From Kiritimatiellia bacterium (GTDB lineage Bacteria; Verrucomicrobiota; Kiritimatiellia; RFP12; JAAYLN01), in NCBI GenBank assembly GCA_017962605.1, contig JAGCUY010000198.1, positions 1 to 64,000 on the forward strand: DNA of 64,000 nucleotides. The letters are read 5' to 3'. Positions within the stretch are counted from its first letter, which is position 1, and each line of letters starts with the position of its first letter. The notes below the pieces were generated by a model. That model was not told where the DNA came from. It saw only the letters and a program-made list of their open reading frames with translations, and searched no databases. The translations under genes were made by a program, and so were the position numbers. Below are positions 7,539 through 15,849 of the stretch, one piece after another.

Positions 7539-9074
7539 CTACGCCTTTTTGCCCGGATTCCTCTGGGCTTCGTGTTCGAGTTGGTCTTCGGTCGGCGCGG
7601 CTGGTGTCGCCCCGCCATTGGCGAAGAACGGGCATGGCGTGTCTTCCGGCAAGCCGTTCTCCCTGCACGTCTCGCGCCAATGGACGAGAATGTGGACTTT
7701 CTCCTCGATGGCCTGGTCTGTCTCGCGCTTCCAGTCCTTGCCGTCCTTCGCGTATAGCGCGGCAAGGTTCGTCGTGGCGTTGCCTAGCCGCGTGTTGTCC
7801 GCGCTGGCGTCCTTCATCACGTCCGTGTTGCCCCTCTCGGCGAAAAGCCACTCGGTGCGGCGCAACGCCGCCTTCACCGCCGGCGTCTGCGGCTTGCGGA
7901 TGGCGTATTCCTCCAGCCACTTCGCGAAGATGCGGTCAAGCACCTTCGTGACAAGCGTCGAGCGGACGGTCTGAATCTTCTTGCCGTAGGTGGCGTGGTC
8001 CAGTTTCGCGCTTGCGAAGTTATGCTGGCTGCTGTCGCACATTGCGATATTTACAGGCATGGACAGGCAACGCGCCATTTCCGCAATGAGCGAGCGGACG
8101 AAATCGTTGTAGAGGGACGTCGGCTGCTGCGCCTGCAGCTGCGTCACTTGCCAGCCTTCTGGCAAAGACACGAACGAGCCGCGTTGCATCTGGAATACGG
8201 TGTTCGGCTTCACCTCCATCGCGCATTTTCCGAGGCTTTCGTCGTTTTCGTCGAAGCATTCCGGCACATTGTCCGTCGAAAGGACGCCGGAAACGGACGC
8301 GGCGTTCGTCGCAGTCGTCGTCACAGCTGCGCGGTATGCCTTTTGCTCGGCCGGGATGTCAAGAATCGAGACGAAATCGGAAACGCCCCGCACCTGCTCC
8401 GGCCGCAACACCTCGAAATAGTGTATGACGTTCTCCGCCTTGATCCACTCGCCGGCGCGGCTCCTGATGTTCTTTATGGCGCGGTAGTCGCCGGGGTGGT
8501 ATTTGAGAACGCGGTATTCGGTCGGGTGGCGGTATGCGTCAAAGCGGATTCCGTCGGTTTCGTTCTCGCGCGTCACCATTTCCGTCCAGGATTCCACGCG
8601 GTCGCACTCCACCAGCGCCAGGTTCAATGTGACTGCGTTCGCGTCGTCAACGATTGTCGAGTCGGTGTAGAACGTGGCGAACGCCTCGCCATCCGTCGTC
8701 TTGGCGCGGACGAGGGTTTTCAGCTTCTCCCAAAGTTCGACCTTCAGCGCCCATTCGTCGAAGGCGTTTGTTATCTCGTCGCGCACATTTTCCGGAATCT
8801 GGCCACGCGGGAACGAAACGGACAGCCACGGCCCAACGATGTCCGTCGCGTATGTGTCCAACATGCCCCAGGCATACGGGCAGTTGTAAACGATGTAGCG
8901 GGCGCGGTCGCGCACGATCCGGCGAACGGACGGAGACAGGGCGGCAACCATCGCAAGCGAATCCGCCTCTCGGAACAGGGTGGCCGTTTCCGGCGTGATC
9001 CTCGCGTTGTCGAAGCGGGCGCGAACGGTCGCGCCGTCGAATGCTTCCCTTCGGTGTTTCGGATGTTTCGCCAT
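7539..9074 (-). CDS. Phage portal protein, lambda-type
   Basis: The 511-residue protein matches the lambda-type portal family in length, order and composition. The N-terminus is basic (MAKHPKHRREAFDG), followed by the typical region with IVRDRARYIVYNCPYAWGML, and a later segment with SMPVNIAMCDSSQHNFASAK close to the conserved portal stretch in which a Met/Ile core precedes an Asn-rich loop. Portals form the dodecameric ring at one capsid vertex through which DNA is packaged. It lies between the gpW-position gene and the protease-capsid fusion. The C-terminal 35 residues are polar and probably disordered. Confidence 0.85.
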   Translation of the reverse strand: MAKHPKHRREAFDGATVRARFDNARITPETATLFREADSLAMVAALSPSVRRIVRDRARYIVYNCPYAWGMLDTYATDIVGPWLSVSFPRGQIPENVRDEITNAFDEWALKVELWEKLKTLVRAKTTDGEAFATFYTDSTIVDDANAVTLNLALVECDRVESWTEMVTRENETDGIRFDAYRHPTEYRVLKYHPGDYRAIKNIRSRAGEWIKAENVIHYFEVLRPEQVRGVSDFVSILDIPAEQKAYRAAVTTTATNAASVSGVLSTDNVPECFDENDESLGKCAMEVKPNTVFQMQRGSFVSLPEGWQVTQLQAQQPTSLYNDFVRSLIAEMARCLSMPVNIAMCDSSQHNFASAKLDHATYGKKIQTVRSTLVTKVLDRIFAKWLEEYAIRKPQTPAVKAALRRTEWLFAERGNTDVMKDASADNTRLGNATTNLAALYAKDGKDWKRETDQAIEEKVHILVHWRETCRENGLPEDTPCPFFANGGATPAAPTEDQLEHEAQRNPGKKA

Positions 9075-9083
9075 TTTCGCCTC

Positions 9084-9332
9084 CTATGGCCCCGGCGGCA
9101 CGACCTGTGTTATGCCGATGCCGGCAAGCGGGTGACGACGACAAGCGGCGCGGTTGCGCTTGCGCAGATACTTGTCGGCGGCTATGAGTTCGGAGAGAGA
9201 GCGGTTCGACTGGCTCAATCCCTCGACCGAGAAGGAATTGGGCGACGCAACCGCCTCCGCGAAATCGGAGTCGGATACGCCTGGGGGCGTTGCCTCGCTA
9301 GCCGTGGTTGCCGTATCGTCTGCCATGTCCAT
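9084..9332 (-). CDS. Small gpW-position head completion protein
   Basis: The 82-residue product starts at the ATG at 9332, which has AGGAAAGGA directly upstream. It has a polar N-terminus and a C-terminal half with RSLSELIAADKYLRKRNRA, reminiscent of the small head-tail proteins encoded between large terminase and portal in lambda-like phages. Homology to gpW is not proven. The intergenic motif at 9347-9363 lies just upstream. Confidence 0.5.
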   Translation of the reverse strand: MDMADDTATTASEATPPGVSDSDFAEAVASPNSFSVEGLSQSNRSLSELIAADKYLRKRNRAACRRHPLAGIGITQVVPPGP

Positions 9333-9378
9333 TCCTTTCCTGGACTTGGCGCTACGGTCAAAACCCACTTGAGGTTTT

Positions 9379-9555
9379 TCAGGTGGCGGCGATAACCGCG
9401 CCGCAATTCCTACAGATGCGCTTGCGCACCTTCCCCGTCTCGGCGTCCTTTTCGTAGGCGTCGAAGTGGCGGCAGCCGCAAACGGCGCACGGCCTGACAT
9501 CCGCGCCGCGATCCGTTTCCTCCTCGCCGTAAACCTTGCGTTTGTTTTTAGCCAT
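9379..9555 (-). CDS. Small zinc-ribbon phage protein
   Basis: This 58-residue protein starts in the stop of the large terminase gene (ATGGCTAA, 8-base overlap). It contains CAVCGC and CRNCG, two Cys pairs about 23 residues apart, a typical zinc-ribbon arrangement, in an otherwise basic chain. HNH endonucleases near terminases also carry such ribbons, but the HNH core is missing. A role in packaging or as a nucleic-acid-binding accessory is possible; none is shown. Confidence 0.55.
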   Translation of the reverse strand: MAKNKRKVYGEEETDRGADVRPCAVCGCRHFDAYEKDAETGKVRKRICRNCGAVIAAT

Positions 9556-11848
9556 CGTAAACCTTCCTTCTGTTCCTGGTGCTTCGTGTCGTCACGCCGT
9601 CTTCGCCCGTGATGTTGTCGGCTCCGGCCAGCGCATAGCACATGGCAACGCAATCGCCGTAGTCGTGCGGGTTGCGCGTCTGCCACTTGTAGGCGTAGCA
9701 CTCGCGCCCGTTCCTGTCCCGCGTCTTCGTCTTCGCCTTGAGTTTTTCGTTCGCGATCTGCACCGCGAATTTGTAGTGGTTCTCGCCGCCGTCGTAGATG
9801 GACAGGCCGCCGGCGCCGCCGGTTTCGGTGTCCCATGCCCGTTGGGCCTTCTCCTTGTATTCGTCGGCGTTGAACGCCAGCCACTTTCTACGCTGCGGGT
9901 CGCGGCAAAGCACGGTTTCGTTCCGGGCCTCGCGTATTCGGCTGCGGACGTTCGGGTTCCAGTTCAACCTGGCGCGGCCAAGCATTGCGACGGCCTCGAT
10001 TTCGTATTCGGCGCGGGCCATTGGCGCGAACTTCGTCACCGTCTTGAACTGCCGCCCGCCGGCGTCTATGCCCCACTTGTCGATGTGGATTCCCAGCGCG
10101 GCGATTTCCCCGGCGTGGGCTTTCAGGGCGGCGGTCAGCCGCCTGTCGAACTCGGTGTCGTTCAGGCGGTCGGAAATCTTGACGGGCATGACGCGGTAGG
10201 CGGTCACGAACGCGGTCAGCTGGATGTCAAACGCGATGACGGCGGTCGTCAGGGCGTAGCCGGGGTTTATGTCCGTCGCGGCAACGGTCAGCACGGTGTC
10301 GGCCGGGATCGTCCTCGCCGGAACTCCATGCCGTATGCGCTGGAGAATCGTCTTCGCCGTGAGTTCAAACGCGAACGCGTTGCGCGGCGGGTTCATCTGG
10401 TATTCGCTCATGAACGTGTCCTCGCCGTCGCGGAAAAGGATGTTCATGGCGTGTTGGATTCCCGAAAGTTCGGTGGCCGGGTCGAAGTTCCTTGGATTCA
10501 GAACCTCCGCGCCGGCGTCCATCGCCTTTCGGTTTTTTCTGTAGAACTTATTCGCGGCGATGTGCGGTTCGCGGCCTGCGGCTTTCTCGGCGTTGAAGAT
10601 GTCCCAATACTCCGCCCAAAGGTCTCGGACGCCCTTGCGCTCCTCCGTCGTCGCCTCCGGGTTGTGGCATGTCGGCCAGGCCAGCACCATCTTGTAGGTC
10701 TTCGTCTTCCAGCCGGGGTCGGCGGCGAACGTCTCGGATAGGTCGTCGGCCTCGATTGGCGTCGAGGTCATTATTGCCGCGATCTTCTTTCGGTGTCCGG
10801 CCAGCCCCATGAAGGTCTTTTTGATCTTGGCCGCCATTTTGGCAACCTGCCCTTCGCTCTGCGCCCGCTCGTCGTTTTGAAGGTCGTCGAAAATCAGGAA
10901 GTCGGGTCGGAGAATGCCCTTTGCCTTGCCTCGCGCCCCGGCGTTGAAGCCGACGGACTCCAAGATCACGCCGGACGACGGAAACGGTCGCCCTGTCGCC
11001 GGGTTCTCGACGGTTGGAAACACGATGCGGTCGGCCGCCTTGCGCGGGTTTGTGAGTTTCCCGTGGAACTTCTGCGTCTTCGCCCGCTGGTATGCGCCTT
11101 GCAGTTTCTGGAACGGCACGGATATTTCGGGGAAGTCCTGAACGAAAGCCGGATTCGTTGTCGCTGCGGCAAAGACATCCTCGATGATGTTTGTCGCGTT
11201 GTCGTCGTTTGACCCTACGGCAATAACGTAGCGGCGGCGGCCCGTGGCGGCAACCCACAGCACCGCGCCTTTGGTGTATGCGGTCTTGCCGTGGCCTCTC
11301 GCGACCCGGATGTGGTAGGGAATGGAAGCGTTGCCGATGGCCTGCTCCATGTCGCGGATGATCGAATAGAGTCCTCTATCGGGTGGGATTTCCAGAAACG
11401 CGCCGTCGGTTGGGTCGTCGCTTGTGCAGTATGTCCGCAGAAAATACAGGAAGTCGCGCTCGGCCCTGTGTCTCCGCTTCCAGTCAATTCCGGCAATGGC
11501 CGCGTCAAGGTCGGCCGCGATGTCGCCGTGTGACGACATGGCGCGGCTCTTGGCTTGCCGCTCGGCGTAGGTCAAGGCGCGCGGGCGTGCCTTCTCCGGC
11601 ACGATCCTGTCGAATAGGGCCGCCGCGCCTTTCAATCCCGGCGCGTTTCGCTTGGCCGTCCGCCGCAGAAAACCTGCAACCTCCGTGAGGTCAACCTTGA
11701 AGTCGGCGCGGGCGGGTGCGCCCGGTTGCTGCATGAGCCAGCGCAAGGTTCTGGCGGTCGCGTGTGACGATCCGCCTCGCCTCAACACCGCCGCCGCTTC
11801 ATCCTCTGACAACAGGCGGACGGGCTTTTTCTCCGTTCGTTCGCTCAT
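9548..11848 (-). CDS. Large terminase subunit
   Basis: The 766-residue protein is the packaging motor. A Walker A variant (RVARGHGKTAY, about residues 181-191) and a Walker B site (DFLIFDDLQNDE, about 310-320) define the ATPase, followed by a motif III-like IMTSTP. The C-terminal part (from about 500) has acidic clusters such as VAATDINPG and HIDKWGIDAGG that fit the RNase H-fold nuclease. The first 110 residues form a basic extension beyond the usual terminase start. It is coupled to the upstream gene by ATGA overlap and to the downstream ribbon gene by an 8-base overlap. It works with the portal to translocate DNA into proheads. Confidence 0.88.
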   Translation of the reverse strand: MSERTEKKPVRLLSEDEAAAVLRRGGSSHATARTLRWLMQQPGAPARADFKVDLTEVAGFLRRTAKRNAPGLKGAAALFDRIVPEKARPRALTYAERQAKSRAMSSHGDIAADLDAAIAGIDWKRRHRAERDFLYFLRTYCTSDDPTDGAFLEIPPDRGLYSIIRDMEQAIGNASIPYHIRVARGHGKTAYTKGAVLWVAATGRRRYVIAVGSNDDNATNIIEDVFAAATTNPAFVQDFPEISVPFQKLQGAYQRAKTQKFHGKLTNPRKAADRIVFPTVENPATGRPFPSSGVILESVGFNAGARGKAKGILRPDFLIFDDLQNDERAQSEGQVAKMAAKIKKTFMGLAGHRKKIAAIMTSTPIEADDLSETFAADPGWKTKTYKMVLAWPTCHNPEATTEERKGVRDLWAEYWDIFNAEKAAGREPHIAANKFYRKNRKAMDAGAEVLNPRNFDPATELSGIQHAMNILFRDGEDTFMSEYQMNPPRNAFAFELTAKTILQRIRHGVPARTIPADTVLTVAATDINPGYALTTAVIAFDIQLTAFVTAYRVMPVKISDRLNDTEFDRRLTAALKAHAGEIAALGIHIDKWGIDAGGRQFKTVTKFAPMARAEYEIEAVAMLGRARLNWNPNVRSRIREARNETVLCRDPQRRKWLAFNADEYKEKAQRAWDTETGGAGGLSIYDGGENHYKFAVQIANEKLKAKTKTRDRNGRECYAYKWQTRNPHDYGDCVAMCYALAGADNITGEDGVTTRSTRNRRKVYDG

Positions 11849-12168
11849 ATCCCGTCAAATTCGCCGCCGCTTTCCCCGTCCGCGTCCCCTGCCGTCGTCG
11901 GCAAGTCGGCTGCGGAATTGCCGGAAACGAAATCCAGATAAATCTTGACCATTTGAGGCACACCCTCCCGCGCCATCTTCACGACGCTCTGCCTGATTGC
12001 GAGTTTCGTGCGCAACTGCCCTATGCGGTATCGCTTCACGGCCTCGGCGTTTTCAAAAAACTCATCCTCGGTCGTTTCCGCAATCATGCACGTTTCAGGA
12101 ATCGGCATCTCTGCCGCGCCGCAATCCTCAAACACTTGCAACGGGTCTGGCTGTTCCTCCTGGCTCAT
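11845..12168 (-). CDS. Putative small terminase subunit
   Basis: The 107-residue acidic helical protein lies immediately before the large terminase, overlapping it by ATGA, which is the usual site of the small terminase that recognises the packaging site. It has a helical core (AVKRYRIGQLRTKLAIRQSV) and an acidic Gly/Asp-rich end. A clear helix-turn-helix is not obvious, so the call rests mainly on position and size. Its start also overlaps the preceding PLD-kinase gene. Confidence 0.5.
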   Translation of the reverse strand: MSQEEQPDPLQVFEDCGAAEMPIPETCMIAETTEDEFFENAEAVKRYRIGQLRTKLAIRQSVVKMAREGVPQMVKIYLDFVSGNSAADLPTTAGDADGESGGEFDGI

Positions 12169-13187
12169 AGTTTCACCCCATAGTTCTGGCGCATGGCGGC
12201 AAGCTGCGCGGCGGTTACGCCGTGACGGTTCCGTCCGCCGTGCCGGTTCTCGACGGTCACGACGTGGACGCGGTAGCCGTGAAGGGCCGCAAGCCGCTGG
12301 TATGGTGCCATGTCCCGTTCATCGACAAACGTATTGGCAACGCAAATCAGCGGCTTGCGTTCCTCCATCGCGTTTTTCGTGTTCTGCAGGCATGACGCGA
12401 CAGCCTGGTGCATCCGTTTCGCGTCGAAAAGATACTGGTCGCCAACGGTAAAATATGCGTCGTTCTCGAACACTTCCCCGCACAAACTCCGCGCCAGATC
12501 CGATTTTCCCGCGCCAGGAAGCCCGCGGAGCAACAGCAAAACGCCGTTTTGCTCCGTCCGCGTCCCTTTTTCGCGTCCTTTCGTGCCGTCCAGCCCCGTG
12601 AAAGCCTCGTCGAGATTTGCCCCGTTTTCATGGATTGCGTCAATCCATTTTCGGTTCTGCTCCCAGACTTCGGGGCTTGTCGAGATAATTCCGCCCTCAA
12701 TGGCAGGGTTGTTGGTGTAGTTCGCCGATGAAATGCACGAAACGCGCCAGTTGTCGTTGCAAAGAATAAAGCCCTTCGCGTGGATGTGCGACAAATGAAG
12801 CCGCTCGGTGTGCGCTTTCAGCATTTGCGTCGCCGCCGCGCTCCATTTCTTCATCATCATGTGCGCGATAAACGAAAAACGCTGAATCTGCCCGCGTTCG
12901 AGGAGGTTTATGATCTGCGTCGCGCCGGGAATCGAAATGCTCCAGGTGAACACATCGACATCGGCCGGGCCGGTCTGCATCAGGACATAGCGCAAGAGGT
13001 CGTGCAACGCCCATGAGCCGGCGGAAATGAAAACAATCGACTTCCCCTGCTCAATCGTTCCGATGGCGTCCCGCATGAGGGCGAAACGGCTGGAAAGCAT
13101 TGCGACCTCGTTTTGGTTTGGCACGGAAACGCCGCCGCTCTTGCTTTGGTAGTCGAAATTGTCAGCCGTTGTGTTGAATAGTGCCAT
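12165..13187 (-). CDS. PLD-like domain fused to P-loop polynucleotide kinase-like domain
   Basis: The 340-residue protein has two recognisable parts. Residues about 25-180 look like a phospholipase-D-type phosphodiesterase unit: HIHAKGFIL (His136, Lys138), an Asn in CNDNWR, and ISSANYT supply the HxK-type signature. Residues about 214-340 form a P-loop kinase domain: GLPGAGKS (222-229), a FVDERD segment and a C-terminal NRHGVTAAQL typical of polynucleotide-kinase-like AAA_33 proteins. Together they suggest end-processing of nucleic acids, for example cutting or remodelling ends and phosphorylating 5' hydroxyls. It is coupled to the terminase genes, so it would be made late. Only one PLD half is present, so an active enzyme would need to dimerise. 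Confidence 0.75.
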   Translation of the reverse strand: MALFNTTADNFDYQSKSGGVSVPNQNEVAMLSSRFALMRDAIGTIEQGKSIVFISAGSWALHDLLRYVLMQTGPADVDVFTWSISIPGATQIINLLERGQIQRFSFIAHMMMKKWSAAATQMLKAHTERLHLSHIHAKGFILCNDNWRVSCISSANYTNNPAIEGGIISTSPEVWEQNRKWIDAIHENGANLDEAFTGLDGTKGREKGTRTEQNGVLLLLRGLPGAGKSDLARSLCGEVFENDAYFTVGDQYLFDAKRMHQAVASCLQNTKNAMEERKPLICVANTFVDERDMAPYQRLAALHGYRVHVVTVENRHGGRNRHGVTAAQLAAMRQNYGVKL

Positions 13188-13328
13188 TCCCTTTCAATCC
13201 GTCATTATGCCCCTAAAAGTGTGACGCAAAAACGACCCATAGCCCCGGGCCAAGCAGAGCGGAAGGCACCCCCTCTTCGGGAGTACCTACCCCACCCCCT
13301 GTTAATAACTGCCTGTTAATAACTTCCA
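13188..13328 (-). promoter_or_regulatory. Possible late promoter region with tandem 13-base repeat
   Basis: This is the largest gap in the late half of the phage. On the minus strand it carries AGTTATTAACAGG twice (13312-13324 and 13298-13310), a GC-rich stretch, and CATAAT (13204-13209) 17 bases after TTTTTG. It lies between the HTH regulator gene and the late genes, so it is a natural late control region. The -35 is poor, which fits a promoter needing an activator. Confidence 0.35.
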
Positions 13329-13916
13329 TCACCCCTCCATGATGCCGAAAAAGTCCTCTTGGTGGTATTCTCGCGGTGTTGCTTGGCGGCCGCCCTTGCC
13401 CTGGAGCAGCCCGCCGTTGGCGATGGCTCTGAATATTGGGTGCGTCTTGAAGAGGGTCTTTATCCGGGCAAACGCCGTTTGCTTGGTGAGGCCGTGCGCT
13501 TCGGCGTAGCCAATCATCGTGCCGCCATTCAGCAGATGCGCGACGATCTCGAACTCCGGGCGGGTCAAGGTCTTGAAGATGTCGGCAACCTGGGCAAGCC
13601 GTGCGACGTGTTCGTATGGCAGTTCGGCAACGCAAGCCAGCAGGGTTTGCAGCGTTTCCCGCGTCTTCGTTTCCGGGTCTGGTTCCTGTGGCTGTTCGCC
13701 AATCTCGCCGGGGTCGAAGGTGTAATAGTCTGAGTAGCCCGGCGCAACCTTTAGAATGCGGTTGGCTGTCCCCTCTTTGATATGGTCAAGTGATATACTG
13801 CCATCCCCAGCGACACCCTCGCCGAGTGTGCATTTAGAGCAGATTTCACGCAACCGCTCCTCTTCCTGGAGCAGTCGCGTGATCTCCCGTTTATGTTTGC
13901 ATTTCGTGCAAGTCAT
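13329..13916 (-). CDS. Zinc-finger/sigma-region-4-like phage transcription regulator
   Basis: The 195-residue protein opens with MTCTKCKHKREI and, about 25 residues on, CSKC, giving a four-Cys zinc site. A helical middle follows, then a C-terminal segment (LTRPEFEIVAHLLNGGTM to LTKQTAFARIKTLF) with the spacing of a sigma-70 region 4 or LuxR-type helix-turn-helix. It is encoded directly before the gap upstream of the packaging operon, the place where many phages keep the late-gene activator. Specific DNA targets are unknown; the tandem repeats at 13298-13324 are candidates. A small terminase with HTH is a weaker alternative. Confidence 0.6.
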   Translation of the reverse strand: MTCTKCKHKREITRLLQEEERLREICSKCTLGEGVAGDGSISLDHIKEGTANRILKVAPGYSDYYTFDPGEIGEQPQEPDPETKTRETLQTLLACVAELPYEHVARLAQVADIFKTLTRPEFEIVAHLLNGGTMIGYAEAHGLTKQTAFARIKTLFKTHPIFRAIANGGLLQGKGGRQATPREYHQEDFFGIMEG

Positions 13917-13948
13917 GTCATGGCACCTTTGGCGGTTCAGTCAAAAGC

Positions 13949-14338
13949 CTATTTGCCGCCCGCGCGCATGGCCGTCTGGAACGCCCGGAAGATGGCCATC
14001 ATGTCGCCGCGCTGTTCAAGCGGGCAATCTGGCATTGCGGAGTAGTCCGCCTCGATCCTCGCCCTCGAGCCGTGTGTCGGCTGGCACTTGATGTCGATGT
14101 GCCAGAGGTGGCGCCATTCCCGCTCTTCCGGCCATCCCTCGATTATCGTTCCCGGCTCGTTGCCGCAGATCCGGTTCAGTATCTGCCTTGCGAAGTTCGC
14201 GCACTTGACGGAAGTGAACCGCCCGTCCTCGACGTCCAGGTCCCTGCAGTATGCGAAGTGGACGACCTCCCTGGTCGTGCCCTTGCCGGCGATCTCCACG
14301 ACTGCGCCGATGGTTATCTTGATGTCCTTGCCCCTCAT
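13949..14338 (-). CDS. Conserved-looking phage protein, unknown
   Basis: The 129-residue protein (start MRGKDIKITIG) overlaps the subtilase stop by ATGA. It is mixed alpha/beta with a beta start, a Cys-bearing helix (VKCANFARQILNRICG) and a WRHLWHIDIKC stretch with His and Cys residues that could bind metal. I do not recognise a family. Being coupled to the subtilase, it could be a substrate, inhibitor or partner of it, but nothing in the sequence proves this. Confidence 0.5.
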   Translation of the reverse strand: MRGKDIKITIGAVVEIAGKGTTREVVHFAYCRDLDVEDGRFTSVKCANFARQILNRICGNEPGTIIEGWPEEREWRHLWHIDIKCQPTHGSRARIEADYSAMPDCPLEQRGDMMAIFRAFQTAMRAGGK

Positions 14339-15096
14339 GCGCCGGCCCTCCTCCCGACGATCCCGAACACCGCCTCCCTTGCGTCCATGGAGTCGAGTCC
14401 GGCCGACATGGCCAGTGCCAGAAGTCCGGTCGCCGCGGCTGCCGCCAGACTAGTCCCGCTCGATATCCTGAGGCTGCCCCGAAGCCAGTGGACTCTGATA
14501 TCCACGCCGGGCATGATGATGTCCGCGCCCGGTGCCGAGAAGTCCGCAACCTCGCCCTTGCGATTGGATGCGCCGACCGCGACGACCTCATCCCATCTGG
14601 CGGGGTAGGCCGTGCCCTTCGCCGGGTCGTTGCCTGTGCCGGCCACTACAACCGAGCCGCCTGCCACGAGGTCCTGGATTGGTTCGTGCAGCCTGCTCGC
14701 CCCCCGATACGCCGCAAGCGAGAGATTTACGACTGCGGGCCGCAGCAACGCCGCCGCCCTGAGAGCCGCAAGGACATTCATGCAGCCGTCGGAATGGCCG
14801 GACTTGTCCATGGCCTTGTAGCAGACGATGTCGCAACTCGGCGCCCAGTCCCTGATGATGCCGCAAACAGCCGTGGCGTGTCCGTTGCTGTCGTCGATGG
14901 ACTCGTTCCAGACGAAGTTCCTGTCCTCGGCGATGTATGGAGTCAGTCCGCCATGGAGGAAAGGCACGCCCGAATCGATCACGAGTACCGTGACGCCCTT
15001 GCCCCTGGCCTTGCGCCATTTTGCGGGCACCTTGACGGCCTCCGGCCCCCAGTCCTCGCCGAACAGATGCCGCCTGATGTTCTTCAGCAGCTTCAT
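14335..15096 (-). CDS. Compact subtilisin-like (S8) serine protease encoded by the phage
   Basis: The 253-residue protein has the full subtilase triad in order: Asp41 in VLVIDSG, His73 in NGHATAV, and Ser216 in SSGTSLAAA, plus the oxyanion Asn156 in AGTGND. It is essentially a bare catalytic domain: there is only a 30-residue lead and no recognisable prodomain or signal peptide, so it should act in the cytoplasm. I chose the ATG at 15096 because it overlaps the preceding stop (ATGA); the upstream open frame is antisense-like noise. Phage subtilases are uncommon. Roles could be processing of head proteins, cleaving a host protein, or self-cleaving regulation. It lies between early and late blocks. 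Confidence 0.8.
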   Translation of the reverse strand: MKLLKNIRRHLFGEDWGPEAVKVPAKWRKARGKGVTVLVIDSGVPFLHGGLTPYIAEDRNFVWNESIDDSNGHATAVCGIIRDWAPSCDIVCYKAMDKSGHSDGCMNVLAALRAAALLRPAVVNLSLAAYRGASRLHEPIQDLVAGGSVVVAGTGNDPAKGTAYPARWDEVVAVGASNRKGEVADFSAPGADIIMPGVDIRVHWLRGSLRISSGTSLAAAAATGLLALAMSAGLDSMDAREAVFGIVGRRAGA

Positions 15097-15512
15097 CGTG
15101 CGCCTCCCTCCTGTCCGCCGACGGGCCGATTCATCGGCGCGCCGTCTTCCGCCTTGTCGAAGAGCCATTTTTCGAAGGCGTCGTCCAGGAATTCCGGTTC
15201 TGTTGGACCGAAGTAGATCTGGTAGAAGGCGTTTCGCGCCTCGTTCAGATTGGCGAACCTGTCGCAGTTGCGCGCCGCCGCCGTGTTTAGCGGCTCCGGC
15301 TCGCAGAATCTGTGTATCGCGTCCACTATGCTCGCGACCTTGAGTGTTTCCCTGCAAACCTCCTTTGCATCCCGCTTTATCGCCGCTCCGATGCGGTCGG
15401 CGTAGTCGCGCAACAATGCGGCCCAGTTGGGGCAAGTCATGCCCGCATCTACGCGCCGCGCGTCTTCTCGCATCTTCGCCTCAATGTCCTCTAGTGTCTC
15501 GTTGTTGTCCAT
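15093..15512 (-). CDS. Phage protein with C-terminal palindrome-coded tail
   Basis: The 139-residue acidic helical protein (MDNNETLEDIEAKM start) is not recognised. Its last 15 residues (APMNRPVGGQEGGAR) are coded by DNA that contains a 14-base palindrome of the same type found in two other phage genes, so the tail may derive from an inserted element. It begins one base from the ASCH gene stop and is coupled to the subtilase gene by ATGA. Confidence 0.55.
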   Translation of the reverse strand: MDNNETLEDIEAKMREDARRVDAGMTCPNWAALLRDYADRIGAAIKRDAKEVCRETLKVASIVDAIHRFCEPEPLNTAAARNCDRFANLNEARNAFYQIYFGPTEPEFLDDAFEKWLFDKAEDGAPMNRPVGGQEGGAR

Positions 15513-15513
15513 G

Positions 15514-15849
15514 TCAATCCTCCAGTTCTACTCGCTCTTCAAGCGGGATGAAATAATGCAATTCAGGCCACTCCCCCCATTCGGGGTAATAGCAGCCGTC
15601 CCGTTCATAGAAGCCGCTAGAGATGAAGGCCATGTGCGGCGCACTGCTCGCATAGCCAAGCCGAAACTCCACAACCGGATGTAGCTTGTGGAACTTGCTG
15701 TTATCGGCCCATCGACTCATGCGCCTCGTCCAGTAGTCCTTTTTGTCGCGGTATTCCTCCCTTTTCCTGTTGCATGCTATCATGTCATACCACTTGCGCT
15801 TCAGGACAAGCGGCAGAATTGCGCAGTCTTTGCGTTTCAGGGTCAGCAT
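15514..15849 (-). CDS. ASCH/PUA-fold-like phage protein
   Basis: The 111-residue protein has the opening typical of phage ASCH-type proteins: ILPLVLKRKWYDMIACNRKREEYRD-type sequence (residues about 11-35), where a conserved Lys/Arg-Trp-Tyr and Glu-Tyr-Arg form the RNA-binding-like PUA fold. Such small proteins are frequent in phage early operons; roles in RNA metabolism or nucleotide chemistry have been proposed. The start ATG overlaps the upstream stop by several bases. Confidence 0.65.
   Translation of the reverse strand: MLTLKRKDCAILPLVLKRKWYDMIACNRKREEYRDKKDYWTRRMSRWADNSKFHKLHPVVEFRLGYASSAPHMAFISSGFYERDGCYYPEWGEWPELHYFIPLEERVELED

Noticed and set aside
7995-9395. 466-codon plus-strand frame opposite the portal gene
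   Set aside because: Antisense to a clear portal gene with no domain of its own.
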